Assembly (NCBI GenBank): GCA_024345305.1
Contig: BRON01000002.1
Coordinates: 1,116,001-1,180,000 of the forward strand
DNA from: Mrakia gelida
Taxonomy: Eukaryota > Basidiomycota > Tremellomycetes > Cystofilobasidiales > Mrakiaceae
Reading direction: 5' to 3'
Length of the DNA stretch: 64,000 nt
Position 1 is the stretch's first letter. Every line of letters starts with the position of its first letter. Shown one piece after another: positions 48,624 to 59,852 of this stretch. The notes under the pieces are model-generated. The model worked only from the letters and a program-made list of their open reading frames with translations, did no database searches and was not told the origin of the DNA. Both the position numbers and the translations under genes were made by a program.

Positions 48624-50266
48624 ATGTCGTCTTCTTCGTCTCTCGATACCTCTAGCGACACAGTACCTCTCGCTCCCTCTTCGTCCTCAGAAGGAGCTCC
48701 CTCCCACATCGCTTCTAGCCTCGCCACCTCCCACACAAGCCCACTCGCTTCCTTGACGAACCCCTTTCCCTCCTCCTCCTCACTCCCGCTTCGTTCCCTC
48801 CCTCCTCCCACTTCGCTCGTCGTCCCATTCTCGAGGAAGAAGGCTTCCGCATTGCTTCGACGGCACAAGGTGGTCTCCTCCGCTATCGAGGTTCCTTACA
48901 GGGACAAAAGGTTGAGAGCATGTAAAACTCGTGAGTTGAGCTTTCATCCGCTTCTCTCGTTCCTCTCCTCCCTCCTCCCCTCGACTAACCTTCTCTTCCC
49001 CCATCTCTTCTCCCTTCTACCTACGTACAGATCCCTTCTCTACCCTCATCCAACCCTCGAGCATCGACGGCTTGCTTCACTGTATCATCTCTGACTGTAC
49101 CTTCAGCGATGCACAGGGACAAGTCGTCCTCGACCACCTCGACACCCTTCATTCTGAACATCGACTCGATCCTCCTCCGCCCACCGACCTCGTCGCTCCG
49201 ATCTCCGAACTTCAAGATCAGCTTACCAGGAGGAAGAGGAAGGCAGGGTCTATGTTGGCAGGGAGGGGGAAGCGGCAGGCGGAGCGGCGAGGAGTTGGGG
49301 AGGAGGAGGACGAGGGGTTGTCAGGTCTTGACGTCGACCCTCAGCTTCAGTCGTGAGTCGGCCTCGTTCCCTCTCATTCTTTTCTTGACTACTTGGAGGA
49401 GCGAAGCTGACTCTTCCGCTCTTACTTTGGGTCTTTTCGTATCCTTTCTTCTTCTACAGAACCGACGCTGGACCGTCGAACTCGTCGGAAACAACAAGCG
49501 GAAACCAAGCTCGAGCTCATCCCTCCTCGAGACTCAACGGCCGTTCTCCCTCTCCCCCTCCTCCTCCCTCCTCCTCCTCTCATCTTCGCCCTAAAGTTCC
49601 TATCAGGATCAACTTCCGCCTCAAGCAGGTCATCGGCGGTCCCACTCCTTCCACCTCCAACTCCTCAACTGCTCAAGGCGTCAACAACAACGCGACGACT
49701 CCCTCCTCCTCCTCTTCTTCCTCCCTCCCCCTCCCTTCGTCGTTGGCAACGCTTCTTCTCTCGCCAATCCTCACCTTTCTCCCCTCCCGTGGATCTCGAC
49801 GTCGTCGCCTTCCAACGAGCACCAATCCTCAAACTCCCAATTCATCAACTCGTCGCCCACGGTGGCCCAACCCACCTTCCACCCTCTCGCCTCGTCCTCT
49901 TCGGCATCCTCCTCATCCTCCTCCGCTTACCACTACCACCATCCCTCCCACCTCAGCATCCCTCATCCCGGAGCTTCCTCCTCCTCGTCCCAAACCCAAG
50001 TCAGACCAACGTTCACTTCCCAAACGTCGTCGTCCTCCGTCCTCTCCTCCTCGTCCTCGACCTCCTCCTCCTCCCAAGCCACCACTCCGCTCGCAACTCC
50101 GGCTCACCTCCAGGTCAATCTCCCTGACTTTATCGCGGAGGGAGGCTACCAAGGTCTTGGACAGTCAAAGGAGGAGGACGTCTTCTTCGCAGAGCTCAAC
50201 AAGGAAAGTCGTCGTCCGAGGACGCTCTCGGAGGAGTGGGACGAAGCGTTGAAGGGACTTGAGTGA
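48624..50266 (+). CDS. Ser-rich protein with single C2H2-like zinc finger (apparent frameshift)
   Basis: I do not recognise the full protein. Exon 1 (MSSSSSLDTSSDTVPLAP) is Ser/Pro-rich and ends in a basic stretch (RKKASALLRRHKVVSS, YRDKRLRACKT). Exon 2 holds one zinc-finger-like pattern, C-x4-C-x12-H-x4-H, in CIISDCTFSDAQGQVVLDHL followed by DTLH, then a basic segment (RRKRKAGSMLAGRGKRQ). Exon 3 starts at 49460 and reads a conserved-looking RINFRLKQVIGG. The only plausible C-terminus (NLPDFIAEGGYQGLGQ, EEDVFFAELNKESRRP, LSEEWDEALKGLE) is in another frame, so a shift must occur within or near the CT-rich tract at 49698-49737 (no acceptable intron found). Likely a nuclear, possibly DNA- or chromatin-associated protein (inference). 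Stop TGA 50264-50266. Confidence 0.6.
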
Positions 50267-51040
50267 GGGGGTGAGAAGGATATGGTCGTGCTGATTGAGT
50301 GGGTGGTGTGGTGGAAGCGTTCGGTGGAGGAGGAAGAGGAGGGCCGCGTGTTGTTCTCGCTGGAGCTTGAGGTTCGTTTCGACGCGTCTCGCTTTGCTCC
50401 TTCTCCCCTTCGTCGAGTGACTGACCGTTCCCTTCTCTCGGCCTTCCTTCTCTCGCAGACTCTCCCTCTCGCTCGTCCGTGCTTATTTATCTGTATATAC
50501 TCGCTAGTCTCTCGTCCTCTCCCTCGTGTCTCGCTTTCGCTCTGTTTCGTTGTGTTTTCGGTTTGTCTTTGTTCGCTCGCTCGCTCGTTCATACTCGCTT
50601 CTGTTGTCCGTTTTCGCTAGGCTCGTGGATCGTTATTGCTGCTTCTCTCGGTCCCTCAACGATCTTGGACTGAAAGATCTTGGTTTGGAGAGGAAGCGAG
50701 TCGCTTTCGAATTAGATCGACTTCGAGCGAGAAAGTCGCAAGCGACGCGTCGAGGAGGCATCAGAATCGTTGTTGACGCGTCTTCTACGGAGCAGAAAGC
50801 CAAACTCCAGACCTCCGGGTTACAGTAGTCTAGTGGAAGTTTCTCTCGAGGTTCTCGATGAAACTCTCTGAAACGCAAGAGAGCTGCTCCATCGTTCCAA
50901 CTCGCGTCGCGGTTTCAATCAGCTCAGCTGTCGAAGGACGGCAGGCTCGCACCTCGCTTTCCCTGATCAGGGTCCGAATAAGAGATATTTTGAGAGAAAC
51001 TGTCGCGCCCTGAGTTTTGTTGAGGGAAGAAAACGAAGAG
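50267..51040 (+). other. 3' flank with a probable 3'-UTR intron
   Basis: Downstream of the C2H2-like gene. Segment 50372-50458 has all intron marks (GTTCGT donor, ACGCGT, GACTGACC branch point, CTCTCGCAG acceptor), suggesting the transcript continues and is spliced beyond the stop, or that a small extra gene exists. Frames on both sides look non-coding. Confidence 0.4.
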
Positions 51041-51055
51041 CTCGGGCGGCCATTT

Positions 51056-51110
51056 CACTGGCATCCTCGACAGGCGAGGAGCCATGAGCTACGGTCTCTA
51101 CTCTCCGAGT
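51056..51110 (+). repeat. Repeat core B1 (truncated)
   Basis: CACTGGCATCCTCGACAGGC and GAGGAGCCATGAGCTACGG match the start of the core, but the sequence diverges after GGTCTCTA, so the GGATC hairpin and T run are missing. Confidence 0.6.
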
Positions 51111-51541
51111 AGCTCAGACGCGGGACACAGGACTAGTCAGACCTGCTTTCATCAGAAAGGAGGCGTTTCGAAAGTGAGGCGAAGAAGTGAGTGTAAACTC
51201 TCGGTTGGTCGTCGACGACGCGTCGTCGGCCGTCGAAGATCCCGTCCCGCCATCTTTTTACCCCTCCCTTCGGATCTTCTCTGCCGACCTCACTTCAGCC
51301 AATATTGTTGCCTGTTGAGAAAGGAAGGTGTTTGATTGTATGCTTGACCGAAGGAGATTCTTGAGAAGGGAAACGAAAGCTCGACGCGTCCAACGGGAAA
51401 GAAAGACGAGCGTTGACGGCTCGGCAGCAGGCGGACGGACGTCGCAGCACTCCGTTCCCTCAGAAAGCAAGAGTAAATGATGGTGAGAGGACGCAGACTT
51501 TTCGCAAAGGGTACATGATGAGAACGTTAAGACTTTTTATT

Positions 51542-51717
51542 CACTGGCGTTCTCGATAGGCGAGTGGCCAGGAGCGTAATGGCTCTAAACCGGCTGAATC
51601 ACCCCCAGGTGGGGAGGTTACTGGATCGATCCCGAAGTCACAAATACGGTGATAGCTGAACGCTACCGTGGAAATTCTTGGTGAATTGAAGCGGCGGTTT
51701 GATCGCGGTCCTTTTTT
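51542..51717 (+). repeat. Repeat core B2
   Basis: Near-identical to A3 over the whole core: CACTGGCGTTCTCGATAGGC, GAGCGTAATGGCTC hairpin, GGATCGATCC palindrome, ACGGTGATAGC/GCTACCGT hairpin and a final T run at 51712-51717. The closeness of two copies 25 kb apart suggests recent exchange or selection. Confidence 0.75.
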
Positions 51718-52181
51718 GCTTCTCTTCCTCCGCTTTATTTCCTCTATTGCTCGGAGGAAGAAAGAGGAAGGGATCTGAGCTTGATGAGGAAGGAGGAGGG
51801 GGTAAGGAGGAGGCTTGCGAAATGACGGTCCAGATCGGAATCAACGAGCAGATCCGCATCGACGCGTCGGTGACTGTTGTCCGCTTGTCTTTGATTCGGA
51901 TCCGCTTTATTTACCTTCTTATCAAGGTCGGAATACTCTCAGTATATTCCTGACACGCTACAAGACTGGAAACGCAACAGAAGCAGTTCTCGCTCGTCGA
52001 AGGAGGAAAAGCGAAACGCGAATGAAAGGTCGACGCGTCGGCCTTCAAACCGTCTGGAAACGACGCCGGATCTACAATTGATCGTTCTGACTTCCTTCCG
52101 TAAAAAGAGAGTCCGAAACAACAAAGGCCTAGTCCGCAACTTTCGCTGAAGGTACATAACAAAGAATTCGGGAAGCCTTTT

Positions 52182-52363
52182 ACTGGCGTCCTCGATAGGC
52201 GAGGAGCCAAGAGCGTAATGGCTCTAAACCGGCTGAACTGTTCTCTCGAGGAAGGGTTGCTGGATCGGTCCCGGCATCACACATACAGTGAGGGCAGATC
52301 GTCTCCGTCGTCGTTCAGAGCGAATCACGACGGCTGCTGTGACGCGTAGGTCTTCTTCTTTTT
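52182..52363 (+). repeat. Repeat core B3
   Basis: ACTGGCGTCCTCGATAGGCG, perfect 5-bp hairpin AGAGC-GTAATG-GCTCT, GCTGGATCGGTCCCGGC stem-loop, and the A2-type tail (CAGTGAGGGCAGATCG, ending GACGCGTAGG). T run at 52359-52363. Confidence 0.7.
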
Positions 52364-52807
52364 GCGGGCTTCTGATTCTCTATACAACAAACATACTCAA
52401 AAACAAAAGGGATGAAATGGAAGTTTCAGCATCGCTTCGGACGAGCGACGCTCTGAGGATGGACTCTCCACCTGTTTTCCAACAAGGAAGAAACGCGTCG
52501 GCCGTTGAGGTTTCGTCCCGCCATCTTTTCATCCCTCGCCTCCGACCTTCTTTCCCGATCCTTTTCGCTTGTTACTTATGATTGCACGTTCAGAATCAGA
52601 GATGTTCGATTGTATGAGTGCGAAGGGGAGAGATTAGAGAAGCGAAACGGAAGCTCGACGCGTCAAATCGACGGCTCGGCAGTAGGTCGAAGAAAGACGA
52701 AGCTCACTCTTCCATCGAATGTAAAGCTTGACGATGGTGGGTGGACTCCGATGCGTCCAGAGTTCTCGAAGGAGGTACATCAGGACGAAGTCGAGCAATG
52801 CGTTTTC

Positions 52808-52982
52808 GCTGGCGTCTTTGCAGGCGGAGAGCCATGGGCGTTATGGCCTCAAACCGGCAAGTCCCAAACCTAGGCGGAATAGTTGGATCGATCCCGAAAT
52901 CACAAACACGGTGATAGCAGATCGCTACCGTCGACGTTCCTGGTGGATGAAAACGGCGGCTTGATCGCGTACTAATCTTTTT
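52808..52982 (+). repeat. Repeat core B4
   Basis: GCTGGCGTCTTTGCAGGCGG, a weakened GGGC-GTTAT-GGCC hairpin, GGATCGATCCCGAAATCAC, the ACGGTGATAGC/GCTACCGT hairpin, GTTCCTGGTGGATGAAAACG and a 5-nt T run ending at 52982. Confidence 0.7.
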
Positions 52983-53300
52983 GCTTTATCCCCATCACCT
53001 CTTCTCGAAAACCGTTGGGAAGGAGCGGATATGAGTTTCAGAATAGGTAAAATCTCAGCCCCGCTTTGGGGAAGCGGAATCGCAGACGCTTTGAACGCAA
53101 GGGCGCAAAACGAAAGCTCGACGCGTCGTCGATCGAAACGGGACGAGGTGAAAGAAGGTTGGAATCGACGCCGGATCCACACTCAAGCGGCAGAACGTCG
53201 ATTCGGAACCAATAACTGCTCGTAAGCAAGAAACATGAGGTGAAAACTCCAGTCCAGACTTTCTCAGAGGGGATAAGATCAAGAAGTCAAAACCAATTGT

Positions 53301-53475
53301 AACAGGCGTTCTCGATAGGCGAGTGGCCTCGTGCGTAATGGCACCAAACCAGTTAATCCTCACCCGAAGTGGTCAAGGTTTTTGGATCGATCCCGACCTT
53401 CTCCTCTCTCTTCTCACTGGTCGGAACGTCCCGTCGTGATTCCTGGCGAATTCCGACGAGGTCGTTTCTGTCTTT
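53301..53475 (+). repeat. Repeat core B5
   Basis: AACAGGCGTTCTCGATAGGC followed by hairpin GTGC-GTAATG-GCAC, in which both strands differ from other copies yet still pair. GGATCGATCCCGA and a diverged tail (ATTCCTGGCGAATTCCGACG) ending in TCTTTTGC. Confidence 0.65.
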
Positions 53476-53782
53476 TGCTGCTTCGCTCTTCGCTTCGTCG
53501 CCCAGGTCCGTCAGAGATCAGATCCAATCTCGGACGACGCAGACGTATAAACGAGCCCGAGAAAGGAAAATCAGCAGACTAAAGCCCGACGAGACGACGC
53601 GTCCAACCCACAACAACCGAGACGCGAGTCTACGAGCCTCGCAAACCAAAACACCTCTTGAAGCGAATCGCTACCATACTCCCATCTTCTACCTTTCTCG
53701 AACGCCCTCAAAAGATCCCCAAAAGTTCGCGTCCAGACTTCTCGCAACGAGCTCACGGACAAGTCGTCGAACTCTTTCTTTC

Positions 53783-53947
53783 CACTGGCGCCCTGGACAG
53801 GCTGGGGGCCAAGAGATAAGGTCTCTAAACCTATTAACCAGCCCGCGTGGTTACATGGTTACTGGATCGATCCCGAAACAAACCTCCCTTCAGTCAAGAA
53901 CGCGTCGAGATGGGCTCGACGAGAAGTCGGATCCGGTTGTCTTTTGC
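53783..53947 (+). repeat. Repeat core B6
   Basis: CACTGGCGCCCTGGACAGGC, perfect hairpin AGAGA-TAAGG-TCTCT, GGATCGATCCCGAAACA, and a diverged tail ending TGTCTTTTGC. It is the most 3' recognisable unit of the array. Confidence 0.65.
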
Positions 53948-53950
53948 TGG

Positions 53951-54294
53951 CTCGCTCGCGTTCGTCCTCCGATTTTCTAGCTGAAGAGCTTGCTTGATCT
54001 TTTGCGCGGGAGGGAGGAGGAAGGAGGGAAGGGTTCGGGTGCGGTTCGCCCGTCGAAACCCCAACGAATCGACCGTCGTTGAAAGACGAGACGCGTCGAA
54101 CGTCGAGGTCCGAGTCGTGCTTCTCTCTTCCCCTCCTCGTTCATTCCGTTCCTTCGTCCCTCCAGCTCCCTTTCCGAGCACGCGAGGCGTGCGGAACTAC
54201 TCAAAAAAAGGACGATACGATTCCCAACCAAACGAAAGATAAAACGCAAACGCAACGTCGCCCGTCCCTCTCCTCTCTCCTCCTCCTCTCCCCT
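53951..54294. other. Intergenic region, array B to SF3A1
   Basis: Degenerate box-2-like sequence (GAGACGCGTCGAA) near 54088, then the 3' flank of the minus-strand SF3A1 gene. No coding frame supported. Confidence 0.45.
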
Positions 54295-57200
54295 CTACTT
54301 CCTCAACCCAAGCACCAGCGTATCCCCAGCCGCAAGATTCAACTCCGCCAAAGTACTCTTGTTGTTCAACACCTTCCCTCCTTCGAGGTCGAGTCTCATC
54401 TTGGACAGAGGCACGCTCGTCTTAGTCGCTTCTTGAATCTTGGATCGAAGTTCTCCGATCGTCGTTCGAAGGCCGAGAGGGGGGAGGGTGATGCTGAGCG
54501 AACGAAGTGAGCCGGTACGAGGGGAACGGAGTGAGTGTGCGAAGGGAGGTGGCGCGTGAGGGAGGGGGTGGGGGTGGGGAGAGGGGAGAGGGGAGAGGAA
54601 GGGAGGTAAGGGACGGGAGGAGAAAAGGTCAGTCTCGACTCGAGGGAAAGAGAGAGAAACGCGCGCGACTCACATCGATCCATCAAGCTCAGGCTTCCCT
54701 TTGATGTCACTCGGGAGTTGGATGTTGATAGCGGCTGGGTAAGGGTGAGCTGCCATCCAGTCGGCCTCCTGTGAAAGCGTAAGCGAAGAAACACGACGCG
54801 TCAGTTTCCGTTCTCGTTTCTCGAACGCGTCTTTTCTCTTCCAGCCAATCCGCCCCAACCCCAACCCCACCCCCTCCCTCCCACCCAACGACGACTCGAG
54901 CACAGTACTCACAGGATGGTACATCCCCGCCTCCAACTTCTCAATCTTGGTCCTCTTCGCCTCAGGACCCGCCTCTCCCTCCTCCTCGTCTCTCGGTCGT
55001 CCTTGCTGCACCACAGGAGCGACGGGCTCTCCTCCTGCACCATTCGCCTCCTGCGCGTCCCTCGCCGCCAACGCCGCCAGTCTCGAAGGGTGGATGCTCG
55101 GAGGAGCTCCTCCAGTCGACGCAGAAGCAGGGACGGGTGCTGAGGAGTACTGAGCTGGAGGGGCGGGAGGAGGAGCGAGACCTGGGTTGAGGTGAGCGAG
55201 CGCTTTGGGACCTGTTGGGAGGGCGGAGATGGTTCCTGTTGGGATGGGAGGGAGGAACGGAGGTGGTGGTGGGAGGGTGGTGGAGTTGAGAGCAGAGGGA
55301 CCGGTAGGGATGGAAGGCTGGTTCGGGTTGTTGGGTCCGACGGCGACGATGGCGTTGGGAGGAGGGATGTAGGATGGTCCGGCGGCGTTTTCGACTCTGG
55401 AAAAAACGAAGGAGCACGAGAGAGAAGGTCAGTACGACGAAGAAGAGGTGAGAGAAACGAAGAAGATGAGGGGAAGAGAGAGAGAGAGAGGGAGTGGGGA
55501 TAGGAAGAGAGAAAGAGAGAAACGCACCTCGAAAGCCCAATAGCCTTGTGAATAGCAGCGATCTGATCGTCGAGGTTCGAACTGTGCTGGAACTTGTCGA
55601 GGGTGGCAGCCTTGGAGGAAGTGTGACCGTCCCAGATGACCTTCTCCTTCTCTCTCCTCTTCGCCCGTTCCTCGTCCTCCTGAAGCTTTCGAGCCTCCTC
55701 GTCCTTGTCGGTTCCGAACATGTCCGTACGCGAACGAGCGAGATCTCGGAGGGAGGCGGAGACGTCGGCACCTGCAGCGAGAGGGAGGCGAAGTGGAAGA
55801 GGAACGAAGGGAAGACGAAGGGCGGAGGAGGTGTGGGAGGGAGGGAGAGAGTGGTCAGTTCAAGCTCGAGTCGACTTCGATTTCGAGTCGATTGGAGTAG
55901 AGGAAGACGGGAGACAACGCACCTTGCTGCAACAACCCAGCCTGAGTCTTCCTCGCGTCGAGCTCGGACTTCCTCTCCTTCCACGACGGATCCAGCAGTT
56001 CGATCCTGAGATGCTCCGTCATCTCGTCGATGGGAACAGCCTGACCTCGGTACATGACCGTCTGAGGAGCCACAGCAGGTTGGCGAGCTGTATACGAACG
56101 AGAACGTAACGCGAAAACGAACGAACGAAAGGTCAGCTCTCTCTTCTCCTTCCCCTCACCCTCGAGAAGAACCCAAAAGGAACGCAAACAACTCACCCTT
56201 CGGCACATAATCCTTCCTGATCTTCATCGTCCCCTGCTGCTCCGCAAACTTCTTCTGCACCTCCCTCGCTCGTTCAGCCTCAGCGAGCTTCCTCTTCGCT
56301 TCGAGCTCCTCCTCCGTCTCCTCCTTCTCCCCCTCGTCTTCCTCCTCCTCGTCCATATCCATCTCCATGTCCTCCTCCACCTCCTTCGCAGCCTCCGAAG
56401 CGCGAACGGGTTGCTCTCCGAGAGTAGAGGCCATCATCTTCTGAGCGAGGGTGAGCGAGTCGAGTTGAGCGATGGAGGTAGGGGATTCGAGTTGGATGGC
56501 TTCGTCCTCCGAGGTGAACTCGATGTTCTCGACGACGACGAAGTCTTGCCAGTCGATTTGGGCGAAGGCGACTGCACAGAACAGAACCCAAACAAAACAG
56601 CCAACTCGTCAGTGTCTGCCGAGCTCGAGCAAACGAAACACGTCGAAAGCAAGTGTGGAGGAAACGAAGGAAGGTGGTTTGGACTCACCTCGTTGAGCTT
56701 CCTTCAGATCCTCCCTCTTCCTCTGCCTCTCGCTCCTCCACTTCTCCCACTCAGTCCTCTCCTTCGCCTGCACGAGCGCAATCACCCTCCCCGCCTTGGG
56801 CTGACTCTCCAGATCGAGCTTCTCGAGAGCTTCCTTGGGCGGGACGAGGACGAGGGTGTACATCTGGACCATTCGGTTGAAGAGAGGGTAGAGCGAGTGG
56901 GTAGGCCGAAGGAAGTCGAACTGGTAGTTGCGACCTTCTCGTTGGGAGAGAGAAGCGAGGAAGGCTCGACCTCGGCGGGCTGTGAAGAGGGCTGTGAGCT
57001 TGAGGATGTCGCTATACGAACGAAAGGAAGGGGAGGGGAGGTCAGCTCGACGCTGAAGGAGGAACGAACGAACGCAAGCGAAGTGGGATGAGACTCACAG
57101 ATCCACAGCAGGCAAACTAGGTCTCTCTACCACGAACTCCAACTCCCTCGGCTCCTTAGGTTTCCCTCCATCGTGAAGAAGGCTGTCTGCTCCCTCGTCT

Positions 57201-57719
57201 CCGTTGGAGATCAACCCAGCGTTGGTTCCATCTGTCCTTCCTCCCTTCCCCGTCTCTCCATCCACCAACGCAACCCCCTCCTCGGTGTTGTTCCCCTCTC
57301 TGAGTCTCGCTTGCATGAAGAGGTAGTAGGTGTGGTAAGGGTCCGATGAGTTGAGGAAAGAGAACTTTGGATCCGTTCGTTGACCTTCTCGGATTTTGGT
57401 CTCGAGTTGGGTTGGGTTCGCCGACTTGTGCAGAGCTGAAGCGGTTTTGTCGATGAGGGCTGGGGGTGGAAGAGGTGTAGAGGAAGGTCAGTATGGACTC
57501 ATGGGTCTGTTTATGTATACGAGCGAGAAGGAGCTGGATGGACTCACTCCTGATCTCTGGAGGAGGGAAGATGATGTTCTTCTTGAGCTTCTCCGATTCG
57601 AGCATGTCCTCCTCCCCTTCGACGACAGCGACGGCATCCTCTCCGTTCGTAGGAGCAGCACCGGTAGGGAGGATCTCATCCGTAGGGACGTGAACGGGCG
57701 CAGGAAGAACCAACGACAT
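54295..57719 (-). CDS. PRP21: Splicing factor 3A subunit 1 (Prp21/SF3A1)
   Basis: U2 snRNP protein needed for pre-spliceosome assembly. Start ATG 57719 (MSLVLPAPVHVPTDEILP). Two SURP modules: the first around TLIDKTASALHKSANPTQLE and DPKFSFLNSSDPYHTYYLF, the second around LTALFTARRGRAFLASLSQR and FDFLRPTHSLYPLFNRM. The PRP21-like region follows (VIALVQAKERTEWEKW, VAFAQIDWQDFVVVENIEF), with an acidic run, then IRKDYVPK, the Pro-rich linker, and a C-terminal ubiquitin-like domain (TIGELRSKIQEATKTSVPL, KVLNNKSTLAELNLAAGDTL, VLGLRK). Domain order and the terminal Ubl match human SF3A1; S. cerevisiae Prp21 lacks the Ubl. Stop TAG at 54295-54297. Divergent from MRPL31 with 168 bp between starts. 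Confidence 0.95.
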
Positions 57720-57887
57720 CCGAGCGAGGGAAAGGGAAGGAAGGAAGGAGGGGAGGGAGAGGCGGTGGGTGGTGGTGTTAGTCAAGAACCACTTTGTAAC
57801 AAAAGTAAGCCCAAAAGTCAAGCCCTTTTCGAGCTCGACCCTCTCCTCCTTCCCCTCCTTCCTTCCTTTGATCCCCAACGACCAACC

Positions 57888-58673
57888 ATGCTTCCCTCCC
57901 TAAAACGACTAGGTGGAATCGTATGGTTCGTCCCCTGTCCCTTTCCTTCTTCTCCCCGTCTCTTACCCTACTCACCCTTTCCCTCGCTTGCGCTCGTTCT
58001 CAGGACGTTCAACCACCGAATGAGCACGGCTCAGAAGGCGAACCATCGATTCAGACTCAAGACTGTAGACTCGGTCATCGCGGCGGTCAATGCGAGTGGG
58101 ATGAAACCTTTGGCGTTGGTGCGTCCGACTCTCCATCCCCACTGTATCCCAGCCTTTCAAAGACGAGCGACAGGGAGAAAGGAACGAGGGAAGGGACGAG
58201 GTCGACCCAAAACCGATTCATCCGAGCTCACCCTTCCCCCTCCCTTCCTTTCGATTTCGCCTGATCGCAGGACATCTGCAACCAACTTCCCAAAGAACAC
58301 GAAATGCTGCCGAGAGGTTTGTTCTGTCCCCTTTCCCTCCCTTCCACCCAACCCATCCTTTCGTCTCGCTCGCTCACTTTCGTCGAAGCTCACCCTCCCT
58401 CCCTTCTTTACCCCCCCCCCCCCCCCCCTCGCTCGCTTCGCTCGCAGACAAATACACAACCTTCTCTCGAAAGGGGAAGCACTACAGGAAATGGATGCAT
58501 AGGGTTCCTCATTTCACAAAGGTAAGCTCGCTTTCGGACTGACTTGGGTTGGGCGTCGAACGAACGAACGAACGAACGAAGGGCGGACAAACGAACGAAC
58601 GAGAGCTGACCTTGCAACGACTTCGTCCTCGTTCAAACAGCTCACTCTGCGTACGAACCCTGAGGGATACTAA
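57888..58673 (+). CDS. MRPL31: Mitochondrial large ribosomal subunit protein mL60 (MRPL31/YmL31)
   Basis: About 100-residue fungal-type mitoribosomal protein in five exons. Splicing at a GTTCGT donor joins MLPSLKRLGGIVW to TFNHRMSTAQKANHRFRLKT, then VDSVIAAVNASG, LPKEHEMLPRDKYTTFSRKG, KHYRKWMHRVPHFTKLTLRT and NPEGY. The basic composition and the KEHEM.P.DKYT.F.RK pattern are the family signature. The third intron contains an 18-nt C run (58411-58428) just before its acceptor; the fourth contains a (CGAA)n repeat. Stop TAA 58671-58673. Confidence 0.9.
58411..58428 (+). repeat. Oligo-C tract (18 C) in an MRPL31 intron
   Basis: Eighteen C shortly before the CGCAG acceptor of the third intron. 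Confidence 0.8.
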
Positions 58674-59852
58674 GGAGGGAGATATGTGCGGTGCTGGTGG
58701 GGTGAAGAGAGGAGTTTTACGTTGGGGATTAGCCTACTTGGATTGGATCCTCTTTTTTTGCTGAGTCGACGTCGACGTTGGAGAGGAGGGGGGAGAGAGC
58801 GGAAGAGGGATGGTGAAGGGCGTGGGTGGTAGCCGGGTAGGGGGGAGGGGAGAGATGGGAGCGAGGGCGGAGGAGGCGAGAGGCGGGAGAGAGGGGAGAG
58901 GGAAGACGACGACGACGACGACTCGACTCGAGTCGGGGCTCGTTCGTTCGTTCGTCTCCAGCTCCGAGTGAGGGGCTTCTACTAGGTTCCGCTACGGTGA
59001 TATACGTGCTCCTGCCGTTGACGCTCGATGAGAAGGAAAGGAAGTGGGGTGCGGGAGGGAAGCAAAAACGTCGAGTTCGCGTCGCTCTTGAGAACTTCGC
59101 GTTTCTTCCCTTTCCTTTCATCTGGTTTCCTTCTCTCCGCAACGGAGAACTTAGGCATATTTATCCGTGGTCCAACAAAGTCCGTTGTAGAACCCGAGAA
59201 GGTGTCAAGAACCGCGTGCGTTGTGAAAGAATGAGCACGGCCGAGCGTCGACCTACCTCCTTTGCTACTCTCGTCCTCGTATGATTCTTTCGAAAGCGGA
59301 CCCGCCACGTGTAGACTATGCTCATGACCTGATCTCGAAGAAAACGAGTCTACGCGCCTCGCATCTTCGGGCGAACCAACTGTTAGCGACGATTGAAGAC
59401 GCGTCGAGACTCGAACGACGCTTCAATTAGCGCGAGAATCACGAAGCGACGAAGAAACTCATCTAGCTACGCTACGTCAACTATCGCTCCCATGTTCAGC
59501 TGCTCACACCGCCGGAGGCGTCCGATCCCAATCCTGAGGGAACGAAACGAGCGCGCGTCCCTCCTCTTCCTTTCCCTCTTCACCCTCCCCTCACTCAAAA
59601 CTTCTCACCCACCTTCCACCCTCTGCGACCTTGCATGTCTCCCTTCCTACACACTTTGCTAACCCCTCCCAACCTCCCATACAAACCTCCGCACTTCTTT
59701 CTCCCTCCCTCGCTCTTTCGCTTCCCTTTCGACGCACGCCAAAAAAGGAAGAAAGCCCTGTGGGCAAGCCATAAATTCTCCAAGTTCGCAAGCGAAAAGG
59801 AAGTGTTCGGTGGTAGATTGCAATAAGCAAGAACATCGCGTCGGCTAAGGCC
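58674..59852. other. Intergenic region, no supported gene
   Basis: About 1.2 kb. Contains a (CGA)n stretch at about 58904-58927 and a short (CGTT)n stretch near 58940. Several short open frames exist on both strands, but none shows family resemblance or convincing spliced continuity. Confidence 0.45.

Larger units (their letters stand above)
51041..53950. repeat. Tandem repeat array B (six units)
   Basis: Second block of the same repeat family as array A, all copies in the same orientation. Core starts are at 51056 (truncated), 51542, 52182, 52808, 53301 and 53783, giving spacings of 486, 640, 626, 493 and 482 bp. Units near 640 bp tend to carry box 1 (CGTCCCGCCATCTTTT at about 51250 and 52515); the ~490-bp units lack it. 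Box 2 (AAAGCTCGACGCGTC) recurs before most cores, and box 3 (AGTCCAGACTTTCTCAGAGG and variants) lies 40-60 bp before each core. No gene is supported inside the block. Confidence 0.75.

Noticed and set aside
49743..50252. Arg/Pro-rich frame as the real C-terminus of the C2H2-like gene
   Set aside because: It is in frame with exon 3 but is a biased RRRP-rich translation; the alternative frame gives the acidic, well-formed NLPDFIAEGGY...EEWDEALKGLE ending, so the frameshift is the better explanation.
58400..58440. Oligo-C runs as assembly gaps or adapter sequence
   Set aside because: They sit precisely in polypyrimidine tracts of otherwise normal introns and are flanked by unique sequence; only the exact length is doubtful.
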